From Tetrapyrgos nigripes (lineage: Eukaryota; Basidiomycota; Agaricomycetes; Agaricales; Campanellaceae), in the NCBI GenBank assembly GCA_013368315.1, contig JAACJM010000027.1:558001-622000 (forward strand): a DNA stretch of 64,000 nucleotides. Direction: 5' to 3'. Under the pieces are notes generated by a model, which saw nothing but the letters and a program-made list of their open reading frames with translations, had not been told where the DNA came from and searched no databases. Shown here piece after piece: positions 44,434-55,157 of the stretch; position 1 is the first letter of the stretch; every line of letters starts with the position of its first letter. A program made the translations under genes and the position numbers.

Positions 44434-44535
44434 CCAGGCATATTGCAATATCCCACCCAAAAGCCCACATTGGAATAACCCCACGAATATTGAAATACAG
44501 GCCCTGGGCTTTGCCTTGTGGTATTACAATATTGG
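44434..44535 (-). repeat. Right terminal inverted repeat of KDZ/TET element
   Basis: Inverted partner of 1650-1748; shared tip TTGTAATA and CTGGGCTTTGCC core, then the TACTG duplication at 44536-44540. Confidence 0.75.
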
Positions 44536-44540
44536 TACTG

Positions 44541-45300
44541 TTACGCCTCATTGTTCTGGGATTGTATCCCTTCCACAACTGTCTTCAGTAAAGATCGCTG
44601 TTACCTCTGGATTTTGATGGAAGGATCAAATAGGAATTTGACGGCATCGCCCTGCAATTTTTGATTGGGCTACTGGTTTGAATTATCCAATTGGTTCCAA
44701 CCATCTGACTTGGTAATCTTTGTGGTGGGTTCTTGGGTCGACGACTGCAGATTTCAAAGGTTTCGTTTTAGTTTTTAAATGGAGAATGGGGGGATTCACT
44801 ATGATACACGTTTCCGGGCATCTGATCATGCCTATTCATGAGACTGACCAATCTATGTCTGTGTTATGTTCTTCCAACCAGTCGGTACTGAGGATTATAT
44901 CGTGATCCCCGATGTCTGTTACGTAGAATTCGGCCTTCTCCTCGTGATACGCTCCGTTGTCTTGGGAATAGATAAAGAGATTCTGGATGGTATACTCTCA
45001 TACCCATCCCATAGTGTTTTCAGAGCCGTCAACGTTTCATACTGGGAACGGTTTTTCGATAGGAAGAAGGGTGAGTTGATTTTCTTGTGCAAACCGGCTA
45101 TTGATGATTATGCCTTCTGCACCACTGTCTATTAGGGTGTTTGCGTCGATTTTTCTGCCAGTAATCTTGCCAATTAATTCAGTTTTGAGTGTGATTGATG
45201 GTATCTGTCAGTTACGAGTGATCACCGACATTCTTAGCTCTGAAGGAAAGATTCGCTCACTAGAGGGGTATAACACACTATATTGATTGTTCTTTAACTG
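44541..45300 (-). pseudogene. Ty3/gypsy aspartic protease region
   Basis: Minus strand: 'TELIGKITGRKIDANTLIDS' followed by GAEG at about 45165-45095 carries the D-S-G catalytic motif. Further on 'EYTIQNLFIYSQDNGAYHEE' and 'FYVTDIGDHDIILSTDWLEE' + HNTDIDW (about 44990-44850) give the second half. Retropepsin releases the mature Gag and Pol proteins. At least four in-frame stops are present (TGA at about 45047, 45012 and 44838, TAA at about 44690), the first three one C-to-T or G-to-A change from a sense codon. The frame runs without a shift to the TACTG junction and resumes at 1644. Confidence 0.8.
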
Positions 45301-45518
45301 TCCGGTGTACTGTTCTACTCCTACTGACAACGTAGCAGAGGAGTGATTTAAAAATCCAATTTAGACATGATGTCTTTTAAATAAACGGTTGCTTGTTCCT
45401 TTTCTTCCCCTTCTAATCCTTTAACCCTGTTAACCATGTCGGAAATATCCTTGATCGTGTCTCGAGATGAAGATGTCTGAGCTACTGTTACCGGTGGTGA
45501 AGATGCGGTTTCGGCTGT

Positions 45519-46720
45519 TCAAATAGCATGAGAAGAGAAAGTTCGGGAAGTGTTTTGAGATGACGTTTTTGGGAATGTCAGATATTCGTTGCTCATGTGT
45601 CCAGTTTGTCTACACGCAAAGCATGCTCCTAGTTTTTGGAGTCGGTCTCTTCCATCAGGTGTCAGCTTGGGCAATGGAGTGGAAGAGGAGTTAGCACCTG
45701 GTCCCATATTCATAAGCGCATTGACGCTTGCTACTGTTCTTCCCTGAGACGGACCTGGACTACTCTTCGACATTGAAGTAGTTTTCCAGTGCCCTTGTCT
45801 TTCCCACTCCTTCAACCATTCTAAATGGAGTTCTACAGCTCTTTCCTTGTACTCCTCGAAGTCATCCCACTTTGGATACGTTCTTCCGACTGCTTCTCGG
45901 AGTTTGGGTGGCAACCCATCCTGATAAAATTCCAACAATGCCATTTCTCTGAACTCGGACTCTTCTCTTTCTCCAGCATGCTCGCCAATTCTTCATCTTC
46001 CTCATCTTCATCTCGTTCCGTTAATCGCTGCGTTGCCCAATCTCCTCCTTTTTCTCCCATGAAGAATGATAGGAATAACGAAACCTGACTTTCCTCAGTA
46101 GGGTACTTGCTTTTATTCATGCATAGATAGTTGTTAAACAGGGCCAACCATTGTTTTGCCTCGCTACGTTCTCCATTGAAGGCGTCGGGTTTTCTTCCTC
46201 GTTCAGAAGTACCGTTCGACCCAATAGGAGGTGTATCAGCCATGACTGAGTTGTTTGGGTCTGACGGATTTGGAGAAGGAGGTGTAGGAGGATGATGAGG
46301 GGCTACAGATGGTCCTTCGGCAGACGGAATGGTGGGAGAAGAAGGGGGAGAAGTGGGGTTGTCTGGTTCTGGTGGGTTATTGGAAGGTGTTTCTGGTACT
46401 GGGTTAGATTCAGAAGGTTGGTTGGTAGGTGTAGAGGTTCCTTGATCTGATTCAGTTCTAGGATTGGGTTTTGGGTGTGCCTTTTGAATTGCAAGTTCTT
46501 GGAGTTGGGTTATAACGTGTAACCCACTCGGGATGTCTTCGGCAGTAAGTCGTTGAGTGTTATATCTGTTTAGGCATGGTTGTATGGTGCACAGAATCCA
46601 AGGATCGTCACCGTTTTCGGCAAAGTAGGCAGCGTCTCGGGATGATGAGGGGTGGAATATGTGTGGTCGGTCAGCACAGTGAAGGTTCGGGTCTGCAGAT
46701 GCGGATTGTCGACTGGTCAT
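45519..46720 (-). pseudogene. Ty3/gypsy Gag (frameshifted)
   Basis: Begins MTSRQSASADPNLHCADRPH. A Pro/Ser/Thr-rich N-terminal stretch is followed by the capsid core ('DAFNGERSEAKQWLALFNNY', 'YPTEESQVSLFLSFFMGEKG', 'WATQRLTERDEDEEDEELAS'). A frameshift near 45930 moves to the frame with 'MALLEFYQDGLPPKLREAVG' and 'WDDFEEYKERAVELHLEWLK'. A zinc knuckle CFACRQTGHMSNEY follows at about 45615-45574, in which the last cysteine has become tyrosine. Gag forms the particle and binds RNA. The knuckle loss and frameshift agree with a dead element. Protease follows about 220 bp downstream. Confidence 0.85.
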
Positions 46721-47398
46721 ATACTAATTCTTCTTTAAGCCAGGTAATTGGGTCCTAGGATAAAGGAGGAGGGTAACCCGTAGTCGGGGGAAGGTGATGA
46801 TAGAGAGTAGTCGACGTGTTCTCTGAGGAATAGAGGTCCTCTTATCTGAACCACAGTTTCTCCTGTATTGAAGTCCTCTTTCACTGTTATGTATGAAAAT
46901 ATTGAGAGGACTACGTCACCTGAGAAAAGTTTCCACACCCAACGTCTTGTGCAGATGAAGTGTCGGTCGAAACTCCAAGGATTCGCTCATATGTTTCTTC
47001 CATGGGAGACCCAGTATTTTGTGTGTAAGATGTTGAGAGGGAGGGGGAATGGAACCCGTTCGTAGTCAGAAGGGGTTACAGTGGGTTCGAAGCGAATTTG
47101 GGAGAATGGGGTAGACAGGGTGAAAAGGATTTTTAGGATTTCAATTACAGAGTCAGTCGACCACCCTACTCGGATCGGCAAGTCTGGTTTTATGTCTCGA
47201 AACTGTGTAGACGAAAGATGACCTCGTGCAACAACTCCTTGAGATTGTTCACGCCTGCCAACCTGTGAGGCTCCTCACACAGGGTAGTGTTGATGGGCTT
47301 GGGGGTACCGTAGGGGAAGGATGGAATAATAGGAAGGTTTAATACAATGGAAGGATTCGTGTTGAGTTGTGAGGTGGGTGTAAGAGAGTTCGTTCAAG
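46721..47398 (-). other. Gypsy leader between 5' LTR and Gag
   Basis: No convincing ORF. The sequence just after the LTR on the minus strand is CTTGAACGAACTCTC, where a primer-binding site is expected; I cannot match it to a specific tRNA. Confidence 0.5.
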
Positions 47399-47933
47399 TG
47401 TCAAGTTTGCCGGTACACTCAATAACCACCCAAGTCACACAATACGTGAAAGCCGGTTACAAGAGAATAGATTGATCAAAAGAGACAGAGAGATATAGAG
47501 AAAGAGATAGAGAGATGAGGTAGTAAGCTGACTAGGCTCTACACTGCGTAGTAATAGTACGGAGCGGAGACGAAGTGAACGAACTAAGGAATAGGTTACA
47601 AAGATCACAGGTATATAAGTAAAATGTGAACAGATGGGAAATAGTAAGTAATAATAGATGGTATCATGTGGAAACGTCAAGGGCGAGAGAGTAATGAGTT
47701 AAATATGGATAGATGAAGGTACTGGATCATAAGGAATGATTGACAGTGAGAATGTCCGTGGAGATAAGAATCGGAGGAGATAAGAGTGAGTCATAGATCT
47801 GTAGAGATGGTAACTATAGACGATGATGCGAAATGGTTGATGTTTACGGGGTTAAAAGTAAATAACGTGAGAAATAGGTAGTAAAGGAGAAGGAATAGAA
47901 AGGAAATGAATAGGCGGGGAGCAATTCATGACA
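47399..47933 (-). repeat. 5' LTR of the Ty3/gypsy element
   Basis: On the minus strand it starts TGTCATGAATTGCTCC and ends CTTGACA, 535 bp. Related over its length to the solo LTR at 11219-11684, which defines both ends. The 5 bp outside are TATGA (47934-47938). The matching 3' LTR must be left of the window. Confidence 0.82.
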
Positions 47934-48089
47934 TATGACAACAACGGAGAACGCCTCCCTAGCCAATGGGTTCGCAGAAGCACGAGGACCAACCACTGAA
48001 ACCGCGACTGATTGAGTTCATTGCAACGGGAAGCCAACGCGAATGGCTCAGACGCAGATGAGTCAGATGATGAGAATGAGGATATCATA

Positions 48090-49725
48090 GAGGTGCAATG
48101 GGATTCTGCAGGGAGGATCCGAACTGTGCAAGTGGAATGCAGTGTGTGGTTTTACTTACTGATGCATTTGACCAACTACTCATAATCTTCCTCTTCTCCA
48201 GATGAGAGCTTGTCAATAATAACCTATCTGACAGCTCTCCTAGCAGCTTGGCTTCATCTCAAGGGCAGTGCCAGTCGTACCACTACCAATGTGGTTCTGA
48301 ATGGCATTGCCTTCATTCTTGCAACTGCCTTCCACATCATTTCGGTATCGCTACAAACTTGTGGTTATGATATCAATATACAGGTCTCCACTCCTCAGGA
48401 CATTTGTTCTACTTACAGCTCTCTACAAATCGAACCAACAATCATTTGCACCGTCTGCTGTCCCCAAGTGCTTCACACTCTATCCCCACATGGCAAACCT
48501 TCCTGATCATTGTCTTTGGAAGCGAGGAGTATATCAGAGGAATCCCTGTGGAACACCTTTGAAAACCACAAGGAGAACTGGAAGAGGAGAAATTACCATC
48601 CCTAGGTGCTTGTATAGCACCCAGTGTTTCAGGTCATGGCTCGAGTTCTTCTTGAAACATCCAGGGATGGAGGAGATGATCAACAGGTCCTACAATGTCC
48701 CACCCTCTCCTGATGGAAATGTGAGGGATACCTGGCAAAGTAGAGCTTGGCATTTGCAACCCGACTTTCCTGAGCAACCAGGCAATTTGACATTCTCTCT
48801 ATATGTTGATTGGTTCAACCCGTTTACGAATAAGATAGCTGGTAAAATTATATCCTGTGGTGCGCTCTGTTGCATGAACCTTCCCCCAGCACTCCGCTAT
48901 CTTCCTGAAAACACCTTCATTCTTGCAATCACTCCTGGCCCTAAAGCTCCAGATACAAACACTATATCCAATATCCTGCGTCTTCATATAGAGGTGCTCA
49001 ACACTCATTGGCACGGTGTCACAATACAGACCCATCTCCATCCTACAGAAACATTCATCCGTGTCATGGTGGTTCTACTCATTGCTGATCTGGAAGCAAT
49101 GAGAAAGATAACTGGCTTTCTGTCGCATAGTGCTCGGTTATACTGCTCATGGTGCTTGGGTCTCCATGGTGACATTGAATGCCTAGATTTGGATAAATAC
49201 CCTTTGCGGGATCAAGCGATAGTAAGGCAGCAGGTGGACAAGTGGTTGGCAGAGACGAGAATAGGGCACCAGGAAGAAATTGCATCAAAAAATGGTGTGC
49301 GCTGGACATCACTCCATGACCTTGAATACTTTGATCCTGTCAAGCACATCATGCTTGGGTTTATGCACAATACACTTGAAGGAATTCTGCAAGATCATTT
49401 GCGGGAACAATGGGGTATTGGGAGGAAGGAGAAGGGAAAGGGGAAAGGGAAAGGGAAAGGAAAGGGAAAGGAAAAAGCCAAGGAGAAAAGCAACGAGAGC
49501 GATGACTACAACACTGATGATGATGAACCAAAGGAGGAGTATGAGGAGTATACTGACCATGAAGCGAACATGGATTTGGACGAGTTGAGCCAGGAAAGTG
49601 GAGACCAGGAGATCTTCATGCCTACTCGATTTCGGTCTCAGTCTCAGGTTTCAACAAACAGCTCTCAAGCATCAAGCTCCGAGGCACTAGCAGACAAGTC
49701 AAGGCACCAAACCTCGAAACCATAG
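48090..49725 (+). CDS. Plavaka/tnp2-type CACTA transposase, 5' part missing
   Basis: From about 48010 an acidic stretch 'SDADESDDENEDIIEVQWDS' and a helical block 'YLTALLAAWLHLKGSASRTT' precede the main frame (48301-49725). That frame holds the catalytic core: 'NLTFSLYVDWFNPFTNKIAG' (D170 of the 474-residue frame), 'VVLLIADLEAMRKITGFLSH' (D263), 'RLYCSWC', and 'DPVKHIMLGFMHNTLEGIL' (E360), the DDE set of Plavaka/CACTA transposases. The C-terminal tail is acidic with a (KG)n run encoded by GGGAAA repeats. Plavaka proteins normally have 900 residues or more and an N-terminal zinc finger; here the 5' end stops at the gypsy LTR and the tail after the DDE is short. An active enzyme is unlikely. 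It is in the same superfamily that would move the CACTG element. Confidence 0.8.
49432..49475 (+). repeat. GGGAAA microsatellite in transposase tail
   Basis: About seven units of GGGAAA/GGAAAG encoding Lys-Gly repeats. Confidence 0.85.
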
Positions 49726-49729
49726 GAAT

Positions 49730-50419
49730 CAAACAGTGCAAAGAACGTTCGGATGCTCGATTCGTCTACCAGGGCTACATCTTTTGCAAGGCTGTTACCT
49801 CTTGCCCCGTTGTTGAAATAGTTAAGGCGAGCTTTTTCAATGTGTTTGCTGTGGACTTTTTCAGGATCGCACTTGCCCAAGTTCATCACCAGTGTCGAGA
49901 AATCTTGGAGAGTGCTGAACCGGTTGGCAAACTTCTGCTTGACAGTAGGAGCTGGTCGTGCAGGTGCAGATGTTCCATCGGCGAGCCCCCACGCCATGCA
50001 TATATGCACTTGAAAGGCACGCTAGTATCTTCATGTGAGTATTTACCTTCTAAATGCAGAAACTTGAAACTCACAATAGTACCTCTAGCCTTTTCTGGCA
50101 CCTGATCTCGGGGTATGCGGATCGGGTCGCTTTTTTTCAATTTCTTCAACCTAGTTTCGGGAGCAGGTTGCTTGGAAGAGGGTTTCTGCATAGACAACAC
50201 AGAGTTAGGCCTGGACGAAGGATTTTGCGCAGTCGATGAATGATTCTGCGTAGACGACAGACGACTTGGCCCAGACGATGAACAGTTCGTGGAATTCTGC
50301 GTAGTAGATGAACGATTCAGCCTAGAGGACGTTGCAGAATTCTCCGTCGACGATGAACGATTTGGTCTAGACAATGACGAAGTGTTCTGCGTAGACGGAG
50401 GTTTTCTCTTAGATGACAT
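49730..50419 (-). CDS. Plavaka-associated accessory protein with STQN repeats
   Basis: Convergent with the transposase, starting MSSKRKPPSTQNTSSLSRPN (ATG 50419). The first exon is a degenerate repeat of 'RSSSTENS / STTQNST / LSSTQNHSS' units, followed by a basic patch 'ETRLKKLKKSDPIRIPRDQV'. After an intron with GTGAGT donor (about 50074-50025) the second exon reads 'RAFQVHICMAWGLADGTSAP', 'NRFSTLQDFSTLVMNLGKCD', 'LAKDVALVDESSIRTFFALF' and 'YGFEVWCLDLS'. That second-exon pattern recurs in proteins encoded beside Plavaka transposases in mushrooms; function unknown. The 3' end is not certain because the transposase 3' end abuts it. Confidence 0.5.
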
Positions 50420-50459
50420 TGGGAATGAACAGAGGGACAATACTGAACTTGTCACTTAG

Positions 50460-52210
50460 GGTACGGAGATTTTTATGAGTCGGGGAATCAGTAGTGGCAC
50501 AAAAGGGTTTTTTTTGTCCAATCCTTTGACTTCTGCCCTATGTTTGATAAACAACAGCACGCCATTATACCTTCAAATTTTTGAATCAAGGTCAAACTGC
50601 CCATTGTATCACTGGTCTTTGCTATGATTTTCTTTCAACATACCCATGTTCAGATTCCGACCTCGATTAGGCGTGTAAGTGACATTCTGCAAAGGTGGAG
50701 GTGGTGGAGGTGGGTTAGGCATGTTTGTAGGCATTCCATACACTTCAGTTTGGGACTCTCAAGCGAGCTGGATGAAGTTGACTTGAGTTTGGTTTTGGTT
50801 GTGAGTGGGATAAACTCGACTTGTAGGTTGGCTTAGGTTGCGAGCTGGATGGTGTCGACTTGGATGTCCTTTCTCTCCCCAACTTTTGTCCCCTTCCTGT
50901 ATATTTTTTGAAAGGATAATCAAACCACTTACCTTAGCCTTTCTTTGTTCGCATCCTTAGCCTTTCTTCGCTTTTATACCCTTTGAAAATCAAGAACTTA
51001 TGGAGACTGCCAAGGCTATTGGTCTGATTTCCTCATTAATCATTTCTCCTGGCTTGTACGAAGTACCACACTCAGGATTCTGGCTGGAAAATTAAAGCCT
51101 CGGTCGTTACGAGGTATGCTGCCTGTTTCTCTTTTCCTGAAAAGCTACATCAATATTGTTTACAGGACCCTCCCAGTTAGCAAGAGATCCTCAAGTACTT
51201 TTGTGATTCTGAATGTCGATCATACATATTCCAATACAGCTAGCAAGGTCATCAAACAGTGATCTACTGTCTTCACATGCAATTCCATTCTTCACGCCAA
51301 AAAAAGACTGCATTCGTTATCGAGCACAATTTCATCATGGCCACCTACCTTACCGATCGTGTCATTGTCTTTGAGGGTCAGCCTGCAGCAATCAGGATTT
51401 TTTCTGGATTTTATCAGATTTTTATTCGCGACTTTGCTGATTTAATTGTGTCATGTCACAAGTCACTAACACGTCACGAATTATGGTCACGTCACGAGCT
51501 ACTGTCACGTCACGAGTTACGGTCACATGTGACGTTCCGGGATCCAAGCCACAGGAGGACATAGGGGATAGTTTCGGTTGGCGTCGCAAAGGTTGTTAGT
51601 CGGAACTAAGGTATTATCTCGAATCGATGTTTTCCGTTCGTTTGAGTGAAATGTGGCGGGAAGTCCTCTCGCCGAGACGAGAGGACTTGCATGCATTTGA
51701 TAGTTCCCTAAAGTTGTTCCTTTGTTTTTCCTGTTTTAGCTGTCGACGCTTGCTTTCATTGTTGTTGTACATACATATATATCTCGCGTTTGTATACCAT
51801 TGTATTCTTTGAAAGAAAACTATCTTGGATCTCAAAATCCGTTGCTAGGCATCAGTTAGTTTCTATTATTGGAATCTAAGTACATCTTGAGTATCCTAAG
51901 AGTATCCTAAGTTCAGATCTACTTGTTTGATTACCGGCTGGTGTGATGGTGAAGTCTTGGTCCGCTTCCCGTGCGGGAGCCAGACCTCTGCTTCCCATGA
52001 GCTTGCCCCCAGTGTCAGAGTCAGAGGTCGCCGGTCGTCGTGGTCAAGAAGAAAGTCAAACCGCTGCATCCAGCTCAATTCTCAGCCTACAGTGATGATT
52101 TTTCGTAAAATGGTCCTTTGAGACTATTCAAACCACTATCTCAACTCTGGAGACTATTGCTTGCATATTTCGCGATCAACACCGTCTGCAACGACGAGCT
52201 CGACTCTTCC
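50460..52210. other. Non-coding region with short tandem repeats
   Basis: No gene supported. At 50750-50870 the phrase 'gcgagctggat.g.gt.gactt' recurs. At 51449-51535 an imperfect ~20-bp unit built on GTCACGTCACGA(G/A) is repeated about four times. Confidence 0.5.
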
Positions 52211-52732
52211 TGTTACGAGGCCTTTAGCCGAGTTAACTTATGTCGTCTTCGCAACTTTTCCACGCCTGCAATTTCTATTGGCCAGTCTCTATGATGCCGA
52301 CAACCGAACGAGGATGCCGTCGGCTTTTTGATCCGACCCAAGCTGTCGTCAACCATGAACAAACAATGACATAGCCCAAGTCGCATCGGATTTTCATAAG
52401 TCCTTTCACCTTCACCCTACGATGTGCTACTACAGGCCTCGTAAATTGCCATGCGAAGCAGTGGCATCTTTCCCCAGTCGTTTCCATGCGTATGAAGGAC
52501 TTGTGGGCCACCGCTTCGCGTGGCAATAACGAGGCCCGAAATGCCGAAGCTGATGGTCTGGACCGGGTCTGGCGGTAAATGCCGGTATGACAATGTGACA
52601 TAAGGGGCGTTTGTAAGAAGCACGCGTCGTCTAGACCGGGTCTGGCGGAAAATCCCGGTAGGACGACTTGGCATAGCCACAGCTGCAAAGCGGCGTTTAT
52701 AAGAACGAGTCCCTTAAAAGGGCCTCGTAACA
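52211..52732. repeat. Solo-LTR-like repeat with TGTTACGAGGCC ends
   Basis: TGTTACGAGGCC at 52211-52222 and GGCCTCGTAACA at 52721-52732 form perfect 12-bp inverted ends with TG..CA termini, as in many basidiomycete LTRs. Inside, 'ccgggtctggcgg' occurs twice (52562, 52637) and GGCCTCGTAA also at 52437. No matching 5-bp duplication is visible (CTTCC versus CAGCC), so it may be a recombinant or part of a larger repeat. Related sequence lies at 62742-64000. Confidence 0.6.
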
Positions 52733-54058
52733 CAGCCACACAGTTTATTCCCATGTCGACCTCAGCATAGTACTTGATTTTTCAAATAGTTGACTTTGGT
52801 TCGGGTTGGATAAAGTGTGTAAGTGATAATTAGTGAGGTGGAGATAAAAGTGGGAAAGGAGAGGAGGGAATGAGTGAGACTGAGTGTAGGAGGCAAGGGG
52901 ATGGGAAGAGAGGGGTGCCAGGGATGAGAATGGAATGGTAACAGAAGGCGAAAGACAAAGGACAAAAGCAAAACCAGAAATGAAAACAAGTCAAGAAGAA
53001 GAAAGTAACAGTCGAAAAAGGACGAAGCAATGAAGAAAACGTGAAGGGTAAAATTCGTCTTCACTCCACTCTCCCACTGCCCAGCCTCCCTCCATCTTGC
53101 ATACAAACTCCCTGGTTTCCTCCTCTGCCTTCCTTCCCTCCCTCTTCAGCATGGACACACATACCCACACTCGCCAAAGTTTTCGTGAAACGTAGGAGAC
53201 AAAAAGAAAAGAAACCCAACCAAGTAGAGAAAAAAGAACGAGACTCGCAGCCGAACCCCTCAAACAATACCAATATCTACTCCTACGAAAACTCCCCATC
53301 GCTCCTTTCTTAGCACACTGGCTCCCTATCCTATATACTCGTCTGAGGTATCTAAGTTGCCATGTCACGATTTTGCGGTCCGGCCGAGTCTTCTCTTGGG
53401 TGCGCGGGGTGACCGAGTTGGGCTCTTGGATCAGATGAAGAGGGACGGGGCAGGAGAGGGGGAAGGAGGAGGAGGAAGAGAAGGGGTTAGTGTAGGTGTA
53501 TGCGTGGACGTAGACAGAAGAAATAGAGAAAAACGAAGAAAGAGAAGAAGAAAGAGAAAGAGAAAAACGCGAACCCGCTCTATGCTTGTCCGTCGTGGAC
53601 AAAATTATTCCCCGCAACTCTCCCCTCATTTTCACACTTCTCGCACTTCCTTTAGCTATTTTGAGGCCTATCGCTTCCTTTTTGCCAACGCTCGGAATTC
53701 CTCACCCTCCCTCATTTTCCCCGCACTTTCCAAATATACATTTGGACTCCCGCGCGCACTTCTAACGTGACGTGTGACATCAGCTCCCCGCGCACTTCTT
53801 ACCCTTCCACACCGCGCACTTCTTTCCTTTCCTCACCGCTCACTTCTTTCATATTCCACAATCCACACTGTGCACCTCATATTTTTGGAGAAAGAAATGA
53901 CTCAGATAGTGTAATTGTAACCTGATAATGGAATTATACTGTAGACTTAATAGATGCAATTCAAACAAGTATAAGTAGTTAAACTTTCATGCAAAGACAG
54001 TAGTAACTTGTACTCATTAGTATGATCAGAGCGGTAAGTACCATATATGCGGAAGCGC
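52733..54058. other. Low-complexity region without supported gene
   Basis: Strand-asymmetric GGAAGAG/TTCCTTC-rich DNA (52850-53620) keeps long frames open by chance on both strands. At 53787-53862 a ~24-bp unit CCGC(G/T)CACTTCTTNCC is repeated three times. Confidence 0.5.
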
Positions 54059-54067
54059 ATCAAATAT

Positions 54068-55157
54068 TAATCTCGTACCCAGATCTTTCACGACGCGGGG
54101 AAAAATTGAAGAACAAATAAAGGTAAGTAATGAACAAATAATGGAACAAATAAGAATCCGTGTCGTGAAAGATCTGGTGCAATTCGTAGCGGCGCGATAC
54201 ACAGCCACAGACCGCGTCAACCGTTTTGCTGTTGACCTCCTGCCTCTGTCTCACATCCTGAGTACTTCGTAACAATTTATTGACACAATACATCAGGAAA
54301 CTGTCCAAAAAGGTTGTGCGCGGTTGTCGGCGGTTGTACAACCGCTTACAACCAAAAACCTCACAACCGTACAACATTCCCACAACCTAATATTTTGAGG
54401 AACATTATAGAAGTCCCTTCGACAAAATTTTGTATGTATTCGTTCCAGTTCAACAATATCTTGGTATTTCATTATCCTAACATACAAATCTACTCTAAAA
54501 GTGCTACGGAACGAGAGATACAGAGGTGCCAAAAGTCGAGGAGTCCTGTCGGCAACCAAAAAACCCCCGGTAACCCCGCAATGAAATCGGGCCATTTCCT
54601 GATGTAATGGGTATGTCTGAGTTTGACTATGCTTTTTTTAGAGAGATTGCTCCAGCAGAACTAAATCTTTACATGGGTAAGAGATGGGAAACTTTGCCCT
54701 AAATGGCATGCCCTTCGTCGTTGACCTTTCAAAAAGCTCAACGCTTTGGTGCTCTTTAGGTAAGTGGGCTTTAAACTATCATTTCTTGAACTCTTCATGA
54801 AGTAGTGTACGATATGCTTGAGAGTTGTAGCCTCCAGGGCGGGTCCTAGCAGCATCCAGATGAGCAGTTGAGAGGTTTTTATAGGACCTTTCAGTCTCCC
54901 TCTCGTGGGCCATGACTCGAGGATCTGGACCCATGGCAGAGAGAGAGAGACTGTGAAGTAACGGTCAAAGAACGACGCGAAACCCGCCCAGAAGTGATGC
55001 GATATGTGGCTGTGTATCGCGCCGCCCCCTGCTATATGAATTGCACCAGACGTTATAGGGCGAGGACCTTTTGTTTGTTTCATTATTTGTTCACTATTTA
55101 CTCTTTATTTGTTCCTCAAATTTTCCTCGAGCCCTCTAACATCTGGGTATGAGACTA
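54068..55157. mobile_element. MITE-like element with ~90-bp inverted ends and 9-bp duplication
   Basis: Ends are TA(A/G)TCTC(G/A)TACCCAGAT; inverted similarity continues for about 90 bp through 'GAACAAATAAAG' and 'GAACAAATAATG'. Flanked by ATCAAATAT at 54059-54067 and 55158-55166. No protein. Near the left end there is an extra hairpin, CCAGATCTTTCACGACGCG (54079-54097) against 54159-54177, one mismatch. A 9-bp duplication suggests a Mutator-like mover; 8 bp (hAT) cannot be excluded. Confidence 0.75.

Larger units (their letters stand above)
1650..44535. mobile_element. KDZ/TET composite DNA transposon inserted in gypsy Pol
   Basis: The two ends are inverted copies of about 100 bp (1650-1748 and 44434-44535), imperfect but clearly related, sharing TTGTAATA at the tip and GGCAAAGCCCAG just inside. 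They are flanked by TACTG at 1645-1649 and 44536-44540, taken as the target-site duplication. Deleting the element and one duplication rejoins the gypsy Pol reading frame across the gap (…GVTV then VHRVEQ…). Without the 30.8-kb insert the element is about 12 kb. It holds a KDZ transposase, a viroplasmin-domain gene, a TET/JBP dioxygenase gene, a tRNA-like locus and a divergent conserved gene. Association of TET/JBP genes with KDZ transposons is known in basidiomycetes. Exact tips are uncertain by a few bases, and the true duplication could be longer than 5 bp. Confidence 0.8.

Noticed and set aside
44286..44620. Independent MITE beside the gypsy fragment
   Set aside because: The similarity to 1650-1748 is inverted and both copies sit at the gypsy Pol break with the same 5-bp flank, which is better explained as the two ends of the KDZ/TET element.
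52991..53635. A 214-codon minus-strand open frame
   Set aside because: Entirely within strand-skewed TTCCTC/GAGGAA low-complexity DNA; composition explains the open frame and no domain is visible.
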